Below are positions 23,473 to 30,958 of a stretch of 36,520 bases of DNA, one piece after another. This stretch comes from Frankiaceae bacterium (GTDB taxonomy: Bacteria > Actinomycetota > Actinomycetes > JAFAQI01). Every line of letters starts with the position of its first letter. Position 1 is the first letter of the stretch. Under the pieces are notes generated by a model. That model was not told where the DNA came from. It did no database searches and saw only the letters and a program-made list of their open reading frames with translations. The stretch covers positions 1 to 36,520 of the forward strand of contig JAVEEI010000065.1 of assembly GCA_030840525.1 (NCBI GenBank), written 5' to 3'. A program made the position numbers and the translations under genes.

Positions 23473-26013
23473 CTAGAGGGTGACGTCGACCGTCACGGTT
23501 CCGCTGTCGGACCCGCCGGCGAGCTCGAGCTCGGCGATCCGGCCGGCGCTCTTCAGGTCGTCGCTCGCCAGCGCGAGCACGTCGAGCACGTCGCCCGGCC
23601 CGCGCACCACCGCCCGCGCCACATCGGTGCGCATCGAGACCTTCGCCTCCGACTTCGCCTTGCGCACCTGCGACAGCGCCTCGCCGACGACCGGCAGCAG
23701 CCGCACGTCGCCGTCGTCGACCGCGACCTCGGCGAGCGACGGCCACGGCGCGCGGTGCACCGAGCCGGTCTGCCACCACGACCACACCTCTTCGGTCACG
23801 AACGGCAGGAACGGCGCGAACAGCCGCAGCGTCACGTCCAGCGTCAGCGCGAGCGTCGCCCGCGCCGACTGCGCGCCTGCGTCACCGCGCTCGCCGTACG
23901 CCCGCTCCTTGACCAGCTCGACGTAGTCGTCGCAGAACGTCCAGAAGAAGCTCTCGACCGCCTCGAGCGCGCGCGTGTGCTGGTAGTCCTCGAACGCGGC
24001 GGTCGCCGCCTCGACGACGTCGGCGAGCCGGGCGACGAGCGAGCGGTCGAGCGGGTGGGTGACCGCCGACAGGTCGGCGACCGAGGCACCGAGCCCGAAC
24101 GCGAACTTCGACGCGTTGAGCAGCTTGATCGCGAGCCGTCGGCCGATCTTCATCTGCCCGGTGTCGAAGGCCGCGTCGGTGCCGAGCCGGGCGGACGCCG
24201 CCCAGTAGCGCACCGCGTCGGAGCCGTGCTCTTCGAGCAACCCCATCGGCGTGACGACGTTGCCCTTCGACTTCGACATCTTCTTGCGGTCGGGGTCGAG
24301 GATCCACCCGCTGATCGCCGCGTCCGACCACGGCAGCGAGCCGTGCTCGAGATGCGCGCGCACGACCGTCGAGAACAGCCAGGTACGGATGATGTCCTGG
24401 CCCTGCGGGCGCAGGTCCATCGGGAACACGCGGGCGAACAGGTCCTCGTCGAATCCCCAGCCGCCGGCGATCTGCGGCGACAGCGACGACGTCGCCCAGG
24501 TGTCCATGATGTCGGGGTCGCCGACGAACCCGCCCGGCCGGCCGCGCTGCGCTTCGTCGTAACCGGGCGGTGTGTCGCTGGAAGGGTCGACCGGCAGCGC
24601 GTCCTCGGCCGGGACGATCGGGTCGTCGTACGACGGCTCGCCGTCCGCGCCGACGCGGTACCAGAGCGGGATCGCGACGCCGAAGAACCGCTGCCGGCTG
24701 ACCAGCCAGTCGCCGGTCAGGCCCTCGACCCAGTTCTCGTAACGGACCTGCATGTGTGGCGGGTGCCAGCGCAGCTCGCGGCCGCGGGCCAGCAGCTCCT
24801 CGCGGAGCGAGCCGTCGCGCCCGCCGTTGCGGATGTACCACTGCCTCGTCGTCACGATCTCGAGCGGCTTGTCGCCCTTCTCGAAGAACTTGACCGGGTG
24901 CGTGATCGGCTTCGGCTCACCGCGCAGGGCGCCGGTTTCGCCAAGCATCGCAACGATTTCCTCGCGCGCGGAGTGCACGGTCTTGCCGGCCAGCCGCGCG
25001 TACGCCGACGGGTCGACGTCGCTCGGCGGGTCCGGCAGCAGCCGGCCGTCGCGGCCGAGGATCGCGCGGGTGTCGAGCTGTAGCTCGCGCCACCACGTCA
25101 CGTCGGTGAGGTCGCCGAACGTGCAGATCATCGCGATGCCCGACCCCTTCTCGGGGTCGGCGAGATGGTGCGCCTTCACCGGCACGTCGACGCCGAACAG
25201 CGGCGCCCGCACGGTCGTGCCGAACAGCGGCGCGTAGCGCTCGTCGTCGGGGTGCGCGACGACGGCGACGCACGCGGGCAGCAGCTCCGGCCGCGTCGTC
25301 TCGATGACGACGTCACCGCCGTCGGACCGCGCGAAGGCGATCGCGTGGTAGGCGCCGGGCCGCTCGCGGTCTTCGAGCTCGGCCTGCGCGACCGCGGTGC
25401 GGAACGTGACGTCCCAGAGCGACGGCGCCTCGGCCTGGTAGGCCTCGCCGCGGGCGAGGTTGCGCAGGAACGCGCGCTGCGACACGGCGCGGGCCCGCGC
25501 GTCGATCGTCTGGTAGTGGTGCGACCAGTCGACCGACAGGCCGAGCCGCCGCCAGAGCGTCTCGAACGCCTGCTCGTCCTCCTCGGTCAGCCGCTCGCAC
25601 AGCTCGATGAAGTTGCGCCGCGAGATCGGCACCTGCTCCTTCGCCGTACCGCCTTCCGACGCCGGCGAAAACGCCGGGTCGTAGGGCAGCGACGGGTCGC
25701 AGCGCACGCCGAAGTAGTTCTGCACCCGGCGCTCGGTCGGCAGGCCGTTGTCGTCCCAGCCCATCGGGTAGAACACCTCGCGGCCGCGCATGCGCCGGTA
25801 GCGCGCGACGAGGTCGGTGTGCGTGTAGGAGAACACGTGCCCGACATGCAGCGACCCGCTCACCGTCGGCGGCGGCGTGTCGATCGCGTAGATCTCGTCC
25901 CGCGTCTTCGTCCGGTCGAACCGGTAGGTGCCGGTGTCCTCCCATACCGAGACCCACCGCTCCTCGAGGCCGTCGAGCGACGGTTTCTCGGGCACGCGCG
26001 TGGGTTCGGTCAT
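23473..26013 (-). CDS. valS: Valine--tRNA ligase
   Basis: An 846-residue class I synthetase that charges tRNA-Val. The HIGH-type motif is HVGH (56-59, in PPPTVSGSLHVGH), and the KMSKS signature is present exactly (578-582). The insert between them carries the CP1 editing domain (VIETTRPELLPACVAVVAHPDDERY). The anticodon-binding domain and a short C-terminal region follow; the long coiled-coil tail of E. coli ValS seems absent, as in the shorter actinobacterial form. ATG 26013 is preceded by TACGAT with a 7-nt spacer and gives MTEPTRVPEKP; ATG 26022 would add only MAG. It is divergent from folC with 36 bp between start codons. Confidence 0.97.
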   Translation of the reverse strand: MTEPTRVPEKPSLDGLEERWVSVWEDTGTYRFDRTKTRDEIYAIDTPPPTVSGSLHVGHVFSYTHTDLVARYRRMRGREVFYPMGWDDNGLPTERRVQNYFGVRCDPSLPYDPAFSPASEGGTAKEQVPISRRNFIELCERLTEEDEQAFETLWRRLGLSVDWSHHYQTIDARARAVSQRAFLRNLARGEAYQAEAPSLWDVTFRTAVAQAELEDRERPGAYHAIAFARSDGGDVVIETTRPELLPACVAVVAHPDDERYAPLFGTTVRAPLFGVDVPVKAHHLADPEKGSGIAMICTFGDLTDVTWWRELQLDTRAILGRDGRLLPDPPSDVDPSAYARLAGKTVHSAREEIVAMLGETGALRGEPKPITHPVKFFEKGDKPLEIVTTRQWYIRNGGRDGSLREELLARGRELRWHPPHMQVRYENWVEGLTGDWLVSRQRFFGVAIPLWYRVGADGEPSYDDPIVPAEDALPVDPSSDTPPGYDEAQRGRPGGFVGDPDIMDTWATSSLSPQIAGGWGFDEDLFARVFPMDLRPQGQDIIRTWLFSTVVRAHLEHGSLPWSDAAISGWILDPDRKKMSKSKGNVVTPMGLLEEHGSDAVRYWAASARLGTDAAFDTGQMKIGRRLAIKLLNASKFAFGLGASVADLSAVTHPLDRSLVARLADVVEAATAAFEDYQHTRALEAVESFFWTFCDDYVELVKERAYGERGDAGAQSARATLALTLDVTLRLFAPFLPFVTEEVWSWWQTGSVHRAPWPSLAEVAVDDGDVRLLPVVGEALSQVRKAKSEAKVSMRTDVARAVVRGPGDVLDVLALASDDLKSAGRIAELELAGGSDSGTVTVDVTL

Positions 26014-26020
26014 GCCCGCC

Positions 26021-26026
26021 ATCGTA
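26021..26026 (-). promoter_or_regulatory. -10 element TACGAT, predicted leaderless start of valS
   Basis: On the minus strand TACGAT is followed by 7 nt and ATG 26013. GGGAAA lies 17 nt upstream as a weak -35. Confidence 0.55.
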
Positions 26027-26036
26027 TTGACACCCG

Positions 26037-26042
26037 TAACCT
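26037..26042 (+). promoter_or_regulatory. -10 element TAACCT, predicted leaderless start of folC
   Basis: TAACCT lies 7 nt before GTG 26050, only 10 bp from the opposing valS -10 element, so the two promoters share a 36-bp gap. Confidence 0.55.
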
Positions 26043-26049
26043 CTTTCCC

Positions 26050-27378
26050 GTGATCGAGGCCCGGGTGGAGCAGGCGCTGCGGACCCGGTTCCCGACCCGG
26101 ATGGTGCCGGACCTCGACCGGATCACCGATCTGCTCGACCTGCTCGGCAGCCCGCAGCGCTCCTACCCGTCGATCCACATCACCGGGACCAACGGCAAGA
26201 CGACGACCGCGCGCATGATCGACGCGCTGCTCCAGGCGTTCGGCATCCGCACCGGTCGCTACACCTCGCCCGACCTCGAGTCGGTCACCGAGCGCATCGC
26301 GTTCGACGGCGTACCGATCGATCCCGACCGGTTCACCGAGACGTACGACGACGTCGCGCCGTACGCCGAGCTGGTCGACTCGCGCCACCCCGACCGGGTG
26401 ACGTACTTCGAGATGCTGACCGCGATGGCGTTCGCGGCGTTCGCGGACGCGCCGATCGAGATCGCGGTGGTCGAGGTCGGGCTCGGTGGCCGGTGGGACG
26501 CGACGAACGTCGTGAACGCGCCGGTCGCGGTCGTGACGCCGGTCGGGCTCGACCACGTCGGCATCCTCGGCGACACGATCGAGGCGATCGCGGCGGAGAA
26601 GGCCGGCATCATCCACGCCGGCGCGACCGCGGTGGTCGCGGTCCAGCCCGAGGCCGCGGTCGCGCCGTTGCGGGCGCGCGCGGCCGAGGTCGGTGCGACG
26701 CTGCGCTGGCAGGGTGTCGACTTCGGCGTCCGGCAGCGGACGCTCGCGGTCGGCGGCCAGCTGCTCGAGCTCGAAGGGCTCGGCGGGACGTACGACGGGA
26801 TCGTGCTGCCGCTGCACGGCGCGCACCAGGCCGGCAACGCGTCGACCGCGCTGGCCGCCGTCGAGGCGTTCTTCGGCGCCGGCACCGGCGAGCGGGGCCG
26901 GCTCGACATCGACGTCGTCCGCGAAGGGTTCGCGCAGGTGACCTCGCCCGGGCGGCTGGAGGTCGTCCGCCGCGGCCCGACGGTGCTGCTCGACGGGGCG
27001 CACAACCCGGCAGGCGCGGCCGCGCTGGCCGCGGCGATCGAGGAGGAGTTCGACTTCGAGCGGCTGGTCGCGGTGGTCGCCGTCCTCGACGACAAAGACG
27101 CGGCCGGCCTGCTGGGCGAGCTCGAGCCCGTGGTCGACGCGGTCGTCGTCACGGCCAGTACCTCGCCGCGGGCGCTGCCCGTCGACGCGCTGGCCGAGGT
27201 GGCGGCCGAGGTCTTCGGCGACGACCGGGTGGTCGCCGCGGCCCGCCTCGACGACGCCATCGAGCGGGCGCTCGCGCTCGCCGAGGCCGGGCCGCTCGGG
27301 GGCGGGGGAGTGCTCGTGACCGGCTCGATCGTGACCGTCGGCGAGGCCCGCCGGCTGCTCCGCGGTACGGCCCGATGA
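26050..27378 (+). CDS. folC: Bifunctional folylpolyglutamate synthase / dihydrofolate synthase
   Basis: A 442-residue Mur-ligase-family enzyme that adds glutamate to dihydropteroate and to folates. The P-loop is TGTNGKTTTAR (45-55). VEVGLGGRWDATN (about 140-152) is the conserved metal/ATP-site segment, GLDHVGILGDT is the following family motif, and LLDGAHNPAGA (about 315-325) marks the C-terminal domain. GTG 26050 lies at leaderless distance from TAACCT; GTG 26062 is a less likely alternative. The stop overlaps the DUF4233 start as ATGA. Whether both activities are present cannot be told from sequence. Confidence 0.96.
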   Translation: MIEARVEQALRTRFPTRMVPDLDRITDLLDLLGSPQRSYPSIHITGTNGKTTTARMIDALLQAFGIRTGRYTSPDLESVTERIAFDGVPIDPDRFTETYDDVAPYAELVDSRHPDRVTYFEMLTAMAFAAFADAPIEIAVVEVGLGGRWDATNVVNAPVAVVTPVGLDHVGILGDTIEAIAAEKAGIIHAGATAVVAVQPEAAVAPLRARAAEVGATLRWQGVDFGVRQRTLAVGGQLLELEGLGGTYDGIVLPLHGAHQAGNASTALAAVEAFFGAGTGERGRLDIDVVREGFAQVTSPGRLEVVRRGPTVLLDGAHNPAGAAALAAAIEEEFDFERLVAVVAVLDDKDAAGLLGELEPVVDAVVVTASTSPRALPVDALAEVAAEVFGDDRVVAAARLDDAIERALALAEAGPLGGGGVLVTGSIVTVGEARRLLRGTAR

Positions 27379-27707
27379 CCGAGACACCGCCGGCATCGCG
27401 CGGGCTGGTCGCGGTCGGCGCCGCGGGCCTGGCGATGGAGGCCCTGGTCATGTGGCTGTCCGCGCCCGGGATCGCGACGCTCGACCGCGGGCACGTCTCC
27501 GCGGCCGGCATCGGGTACGTCGTCGGCGTCGGCGTCCTGCTCGTCGTCGTCGCGGCCCTGCTGCGCCGGCCGTGGGGGCGGGCGGCCGGGACCGCCGTAC
27601 AGGTCCCCGCGATCGCGACCGGCGTGGTCGCCTGGCCGATGTACGTCGTGGCGGCGGTGTTCGCGGCGATCTGGGTCTACTACCTCCGGCTGTGGCGGGT
27701 GCCCTAG
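27375..27707 (+). CDS. DUF4233 family membrane protein
   Basis: A 110-residue protein with four predicted membrane helices (about 10-30, 43-62, 70-88 and 90-105). The family is typically found directly after folC in actinobacteria and has no known function. The ATG overlaps the folC stop by 4 nt, indicating translational coupling. There are no polar catalytic motifs. Confidence 0.85.
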   Translation: MTETPPASRGLVAVGAAGLAMEALVMWLSAPGIATLDRGHVSAAGIGYVVGVGVLLVVVAALLRRPWGRAAGTAVQVPAIATGVVAWPMYVVAAVFAAIWVYYLRLWRVP

Positions 27708-27769
27708 CGGGACGCGCGTCGCGGAGGTTTCGCCGCCGCGTGACTCGGACATAGATGGACAAAACACCC

Positions 27770-27831
27770 AGGCCGGCGACCGGCCTCTCGCGCGCTCGGC
27801 CTTCGCCGCGGGCTCACCGGCGGAGGCCGAG
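27770..27831 (+). terminator. Two hairpins between DUF4233 and ndk
   Basis: AGGCCGG (27770-27776) pairs with CCGGCCT (27780-27786) around CGA. A larger hairpin pairs 27795-27808 with 27818-27831: 14 bp with one G-T wobble and a 9-nt loop. They probably terminate the folC operon ahead of the ndk promoter. Confidence 0.6.
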
Positions 27832-27857
27832 CACCGGCCCGGCTCGCCGCCGGACCG

Positions 27858-27863
27858 TAGACT
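27858..27863 (+). promoter_or_regulatory. -10 element TAGACT, predicted leaderless start of ndk
   Basis: TAGACT lies 8 nt before GTG 27872; no ribosome-binding site is visible. Confidence 0.55.
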
Positions 27864-27871
27864 CCTCGCTC

Positions 27872-28282
27872 GTGTCCGAGCGAACTCTCGTCCTCGCCAA
27901 GCCCGACGCCGTCCGCCGCGGCCTGATCGGCGAGATCGTCTCGCGGATCGAGCGCAAGGGCCTGCGCATCGCCGCCCTCGAGCTGCGCACTCTCGACCGC
28001 GCGACGGCCGAGGCGCACTACGCCGAGCACGACGGCAAGCCGTTCTTCGGCGACCTCGTCGACTTCATCACCGGCGGGCCGCTGGTCGCGCTCGTCGCCG
28101 AGGGCCCGCGGGCGCACGAGGCGGTCCGCGCGCTGATGGGCGTGACCGACCCGGTCAAGTCGGCGCCGGGCTCGATCCGCGGCGACTTCGCGCTCGAGAT
28201 CGGCGAGAACCTCGTCCACGGCTCCGACTCGGCGGAGTCCGCGGCGCGCGAGGTCGCGCTGTTCTTCCCGCACCTCGGCTAG
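27872..28282 (+). CDS. ndk: Nucleoside diphosphate kinase
   Basis: A 136-residue cytoplasmic enzyme that passes the gamma phosphate of ATP to other nucleoside diphosphates through a phospho-histidine. The active-site motif ENLVHGSDS contains His116. The N-terminus [20 protein letters not shown] is the conserved first strand and helix. GTG 27872 starts the normal family length; a longer in-frame reading would add 39 residues of low-complexity sequence across the terminator hairpins. The palindromic repeat element follows 11 bp after the stop. Confidence 0.97.
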   Translation: MSERTLVLAKPDAVRRGLIGEIVSRIERKGLRIAALELRTLDRATAEAHYAEHDGKPFFGDLVDFITGGPLVALVAEGPRAHEAVRALMGVTDPVKSAPGSIRGDFALEIGENLVHGSDSAESAAREVALFFPHLG

Positions 28283-28293
28283 CCCCGGGGTTG

Positions 28294-28337
28294 CGCCGCC
28301 AGCGCGACCTCTATCTCGCGCTGGCGGCGATGATCTT
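28294..28337. repeat. Dispersed palindromic repeat, copy A
   Basis: A perfect 14-bp stem (28294-28307 with 28316-28329; CGCCGCCAGCGCGA and its complement) has an 8-nt loop, followed by ATGATCTT. The reverse complement of 36304-36347 matches this 44-bp block at 39 positions, including the CTCTAT loop core and the GATGATCTT flank. It lies between ndk and mreB and may also terminate ndk. Confidence 0.75.
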
Positions 28338-28376
28338 CGCGGGTGCGTTGGATTCGGCGGAAAGCATTGGGGCGGC

Positions 28377-28382
28377 TAGCAT
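28377..28382 (+). promoter_or_regulatory. Candidate -10 element TAGCAT of mreB
   Basis: TAGCAT lies 43 nt before ATG 28426, giving a leader of about 37 nt. No good -35 was found. Confidence 0.35.
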
Positions 28383-28425
28383 CTGAGGCTGCTGCTGCTC
28401 TCGCTCGGAAGGCTTCCCCCTGCTC

Positions 28426-29457
28426 ATGGCGAACAACCTCGCGTTCCTCGGCCGGGACATGGCCGTGGATCTCGGCACCGCCAACACTCTCGTCTACGTC
28501 CGCGGCAAGGGCATCGTGCTCAACGAGCCGAGCGTCGTCGCGATCAACACCAACACCGCCGGCATCCTCGCCGTGGGCACCGAAGCCAAGCGGATGATCG
28601 GCCGTACGCCGGGCAACATCGTCGCGATCCGCCCGCTGAAGGACGGCGTCATCGCCGACTTCGAGACGACCGAGCGGATGCTGCGCTACTTCATCCAGAA
28701 GGTGCACCGCCGCCGTCACTTCGCCAAGCCGCGCATCGTCGTCTGCGTACCGTCCGGCATCACCGGCGTCGAGCAGCGCGCGGTCAAGGACGCCGGCTAC
28801 CAGGCCGGCGCGCGCAAGGTCTACATCATCGAAGAGCCGATGGCCGCCGCGATCGGTGCCGGCCTGCCGGTGCACGAGCCGACCGGCAACATGGTCGTCG
28901 ACATCGGCGGCGGCACCACCGAGGTCGCCGTCATCTCGCTCGGCGGCATCGTCACCAGCCAGTCGATCCGCGTCGGCGGCGACGAGCTCGACAACGCGAT
29001 CATCCAGTACGTGAAGAAGGAATACAGCTTGATGCTCGGCGAGCGGACCGCCGAGGAGATCAAGATGGCGATCGGCTCGGCGTTCCCCGCGCCGGACGAG
29101 CCGCACGCCGAGATCCGCGGCCGCGACCTCGTCACCGGGCTGCCGAAGACGATCGTCGTGAGCAGCGAGGAGATCCGCAAGGCGATCGAGGAGCCGGTCA
29201 ACGCGATCGTCGACGCGGTCAAGACGACGCTCGACAAGACCCCGCCCGAGCTGTCCGGCGACGTGATGGACCGCGGCATCGTCCTGACCGGCGGCGGCGC
29301 GATGCTGCGCGGCCTCGACGAGCGGTTGAAGCACGAGACCGGCATGCCGATCCACATCACCGACAACCCGCTCAACTCCGTCGCCATGGGCGCCGGCAAG
29401 TGTGTCGAGGAGTTCGAGGCCCTGCAGCAGGTCCTCATCTCCGAGCCGCGCCACTGA
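28426..29457 (+). CDS. mreB: Rod shape-determining protein MreB
   Basis: A 343-residue bacterial actin that forms membrane-associated filaments and guides cell-wall synthesis. The phosphate-1 loop [13 protein letters not shown] (about 13-25), the conserved [21 protein letters not shown], phosphate-2 [13 protein letters not shown] and the adenosine-site [13 protein letters not shown] are all present. The N-terminus [15 protein letters not shown] is as in other actinobacteria. Ribosome-binding signal is weak (GGAAGG at 14 nt). It is the first gene of the mreBCD-mrdA-rodA cluster. In filamentous actinomycetes MreB often serves spores rather than vegetative growth. Confidence 0.98.
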   Translation: MANNLAFLGRDMAVDLGTANTLVYVRGKGIVLNEPSVVAINTNTAGILAVGTEAKRMIGRTPGNIVAIRPLKDGVIADFETTERMLRYFIQKVHRRRHFAKPRIVVCVPSGITGVEQRAVKDAGYQAGARKVYIIEEPMAAAIGAGLPVHEPTGNMVVDIGGGTTEVAVISLGGIVTSQSIRVGGDELDNAIIQYVKKEYSLMLGERTAEEIKMAIGSAFPAPDEPHAEIRGRDLVTGLPKTIVVSSEEIRKAIEEPVNAIVDAVKTTLDKTPPELSGDVMDRGIVLTGGGAMLRGLDERLKHETGMPIHITDNPLNSVAMGAGKCVEEFEALQQVLISEPRH

Positions 29458-29480
29458 GCGGCGCGGGACGCTAGCGCAGC

Positions 29481-30425
29481 ATGCGCGACTCGGGGCGGGC
29501 CCGCGTCGTACTCGCGGTGCTCCTCCTCACCGCGTTCACGCTGATCACGCTCGACTACCGCTCCGGCAGCGGCGGCCCGTTACGGCGCATCGCGAACGCG
29601 GTGTTCGGCCCGGTCGAGAACGCCGTCGGCGACGTCGCCCGCCCGATCGGCTCGTTCTTCTCCGGCCTCGGCCACCTGTCGAGCTACAAGTCCGACAACG
29701 CCAAGCTGCGCAAGGAAGTCTCGCAGCTGCGCAGCCAGCTACGGCTCACCGACGCGGAGCGCGCCCGCCTCGCCGACGAGGAGAAGCTGCTGCACCTCGA
29801 CCAGCTCGCGCAGTTCCGGATCGTCGCCGCGCACGTCAGCGCGGTCGGCGGGTCGCTCGACTTCGAGTCGACGGCGACGATCGACGTCGGCAGCCGCGAC
29901 GGCATCACCGCGAACATGACCGTCATCGACGGCGACGGCCTCGTCGGCAAGACGCTGTCGGTCGGGCCGGCGACGTCGACCGTGCTGCTCGCCAACGACG
30001 TGCAGTTCAGCGCCGGCGCCCGGCTGGAAGGGTCGCAGCTCATCGGCCACGTCGACGGCGGCGGCCGCGGCCCGATGACGTTCACCCTGCTCGACAGCCA
30101 GGGCACGATCAAGGTCGGGTCCCGGCTGGTCACGTTCGGCGACATCGGGCAGAAGCCGTTCGTCCCCGAGGTGCCGATCGGGCGGGTGACCCGCGTCGTG
30201 CCGACCCCCGGCGCGCTGACCCGTACGGCGGAGGTCGCGCCGTACGTCGGGTTCGACTCGCTCGACGTCGTCGGCGTGGTCGTCAGCGCCCCGCGCACGA
30301 TCAAGCGCGACTCGCTGCTGCCGCCGACCCCGACGCCGTCCTCCCCGCCACCCAGTACGCCGCCCCCGTCAACGCCACCACCGTCAACCTCGCCGACGTC
30401 GCCGTCGCCGTCGAGGACGCACTGA
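29481..30425 (+). CDS. mreC: Rod shape-determining protein MreC
   Basis: A 314-residue bitopic protein. One membrane helix (about 8-25) is followed by a coiled coil (about 68-105: SDNAKLRKEVSQLRSQLRLTDAERARLADEE), then the paired beta-barrel MreC domain (about 115-270: RIVAAHVSAVGGSLDFESTATIDVGSRDGI..., GLVGKTLSVGPATSTVLLANDVQFSAGARL). A Pro/Ser/Thr tail completes it. It links MreB to PBP2 and RodA on the outer face of the membrane. The gene starts 23 bp after mreB and ends 1 bp before mreD. Confidence 0.95.
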   Translation: MRDSGRARVVLAVLLLTAFTLITLDYRSGSGGPLRRIANAVFGPVENAVGDVARPIGSFFSGLGHLSSYKSDNAKLRKEVSQLRSQLRLTDAERARLADEEKLLHLDQLAQFRIVAAHVSAVGGSLDFESTATIDVGSRDGITANMTVIDGDGLVGKTLSVGPATSTVLLANDVQFSAGARLEGSQLIGHVDGGGRGPMTFTLLDSQGTIKVGSRLVTFGDIGQKPFVPEVPIGRVTRVVPTPGALTRTAEVAPYVGFDSLDVVGVVVSAPRTIKRDSLLPPTPTPSSPPPSTPPPSTPPPSTSPTSPSPSRTH

Positions 30426-30426
30426 C

Positions 30427-30930
30427 GTGCGCCGCTGTGTGCTCGCCGCCGTCGTGGTGGTCACGGCGTTGCTGCTCCAGGTCGGCGTCGTCAACCCGCT
30501 CGACCTGCCGGTCGGCCAGCCCGATCTCGTGCTGCTCTGCGTCGTCGCGCTCGCTCTCGTCGCCGGGCCGACCTGGGGCACGGTGGTCGGCTTCGCCGCG
30601 GGGCTCACTGCCGACGTCATGCCGCCGGCCGACCATGCGCTCGGCCGGCTGGCGATGGCGTACGCGCTTGTCGGCTACGCGGCCGGGCTGCTCGAAGACG
30701 TCGAGGAGCGCTCGGTCGTGACGACGGTCGCCGTGGTCGCGGGAGCGAGCGCGGCCGTCGTGCTGCTCTTCGCCGGTGTCGGCGCGCTGCTGGGCGATCC
30801 GCGGGTCGACGCGAGCAGCGTCGCCCACTCGCTGGCCGCGACGATTCTCTACGATGTGATCCTGGCACCGTTCATCGTGCCGCTCGTGTCCGGCGCGGCC
30901 CGGCGCGCGGAGCCGGTCACCACCTACTGA
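30427..30930 (+). CDS. mreD: Rod shape-determining protein MreD
   Basis: A 167-residue polytopic membrane protein with five or six helices. The start (RRCVLAAVVVVTALLLQVGVVNPLDLPVGQPDLVLLCVVALAL) and the segment GTVVGFAAGLTADVMPPADHALGRLAMAYALVGY match the MreD family. GTG 30427 follows the mreC stop by one base, so translation is likely coupled. Confidence 0.92.
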   Translation: MRRCVLAAVVVVTALLLQVGVVNPLDLPVGQPDLVLLCVVALALVAGPTWGTVVGFAAGLTADVMPPADHALGRLAMAYALVGYAAGLLEDVEERSVVTTVAVVAGASAAVVLLFAGVGALLGDPRVDASSVAHSLAATILYDVILAPFIVPLVSGAARRAEPVTTY

Positions 30931-30958
30931 GCCCGCTACTGGTCTGGAGTCCGAGCCC

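Noticed and set aside
26027..26032. TTGACA between valS and folC as a folC -35 box
   Set aside because: It lies only 4 bp before the TAACCT -10 element, far too close, and no suitable -10 lies 17 bp downstream.
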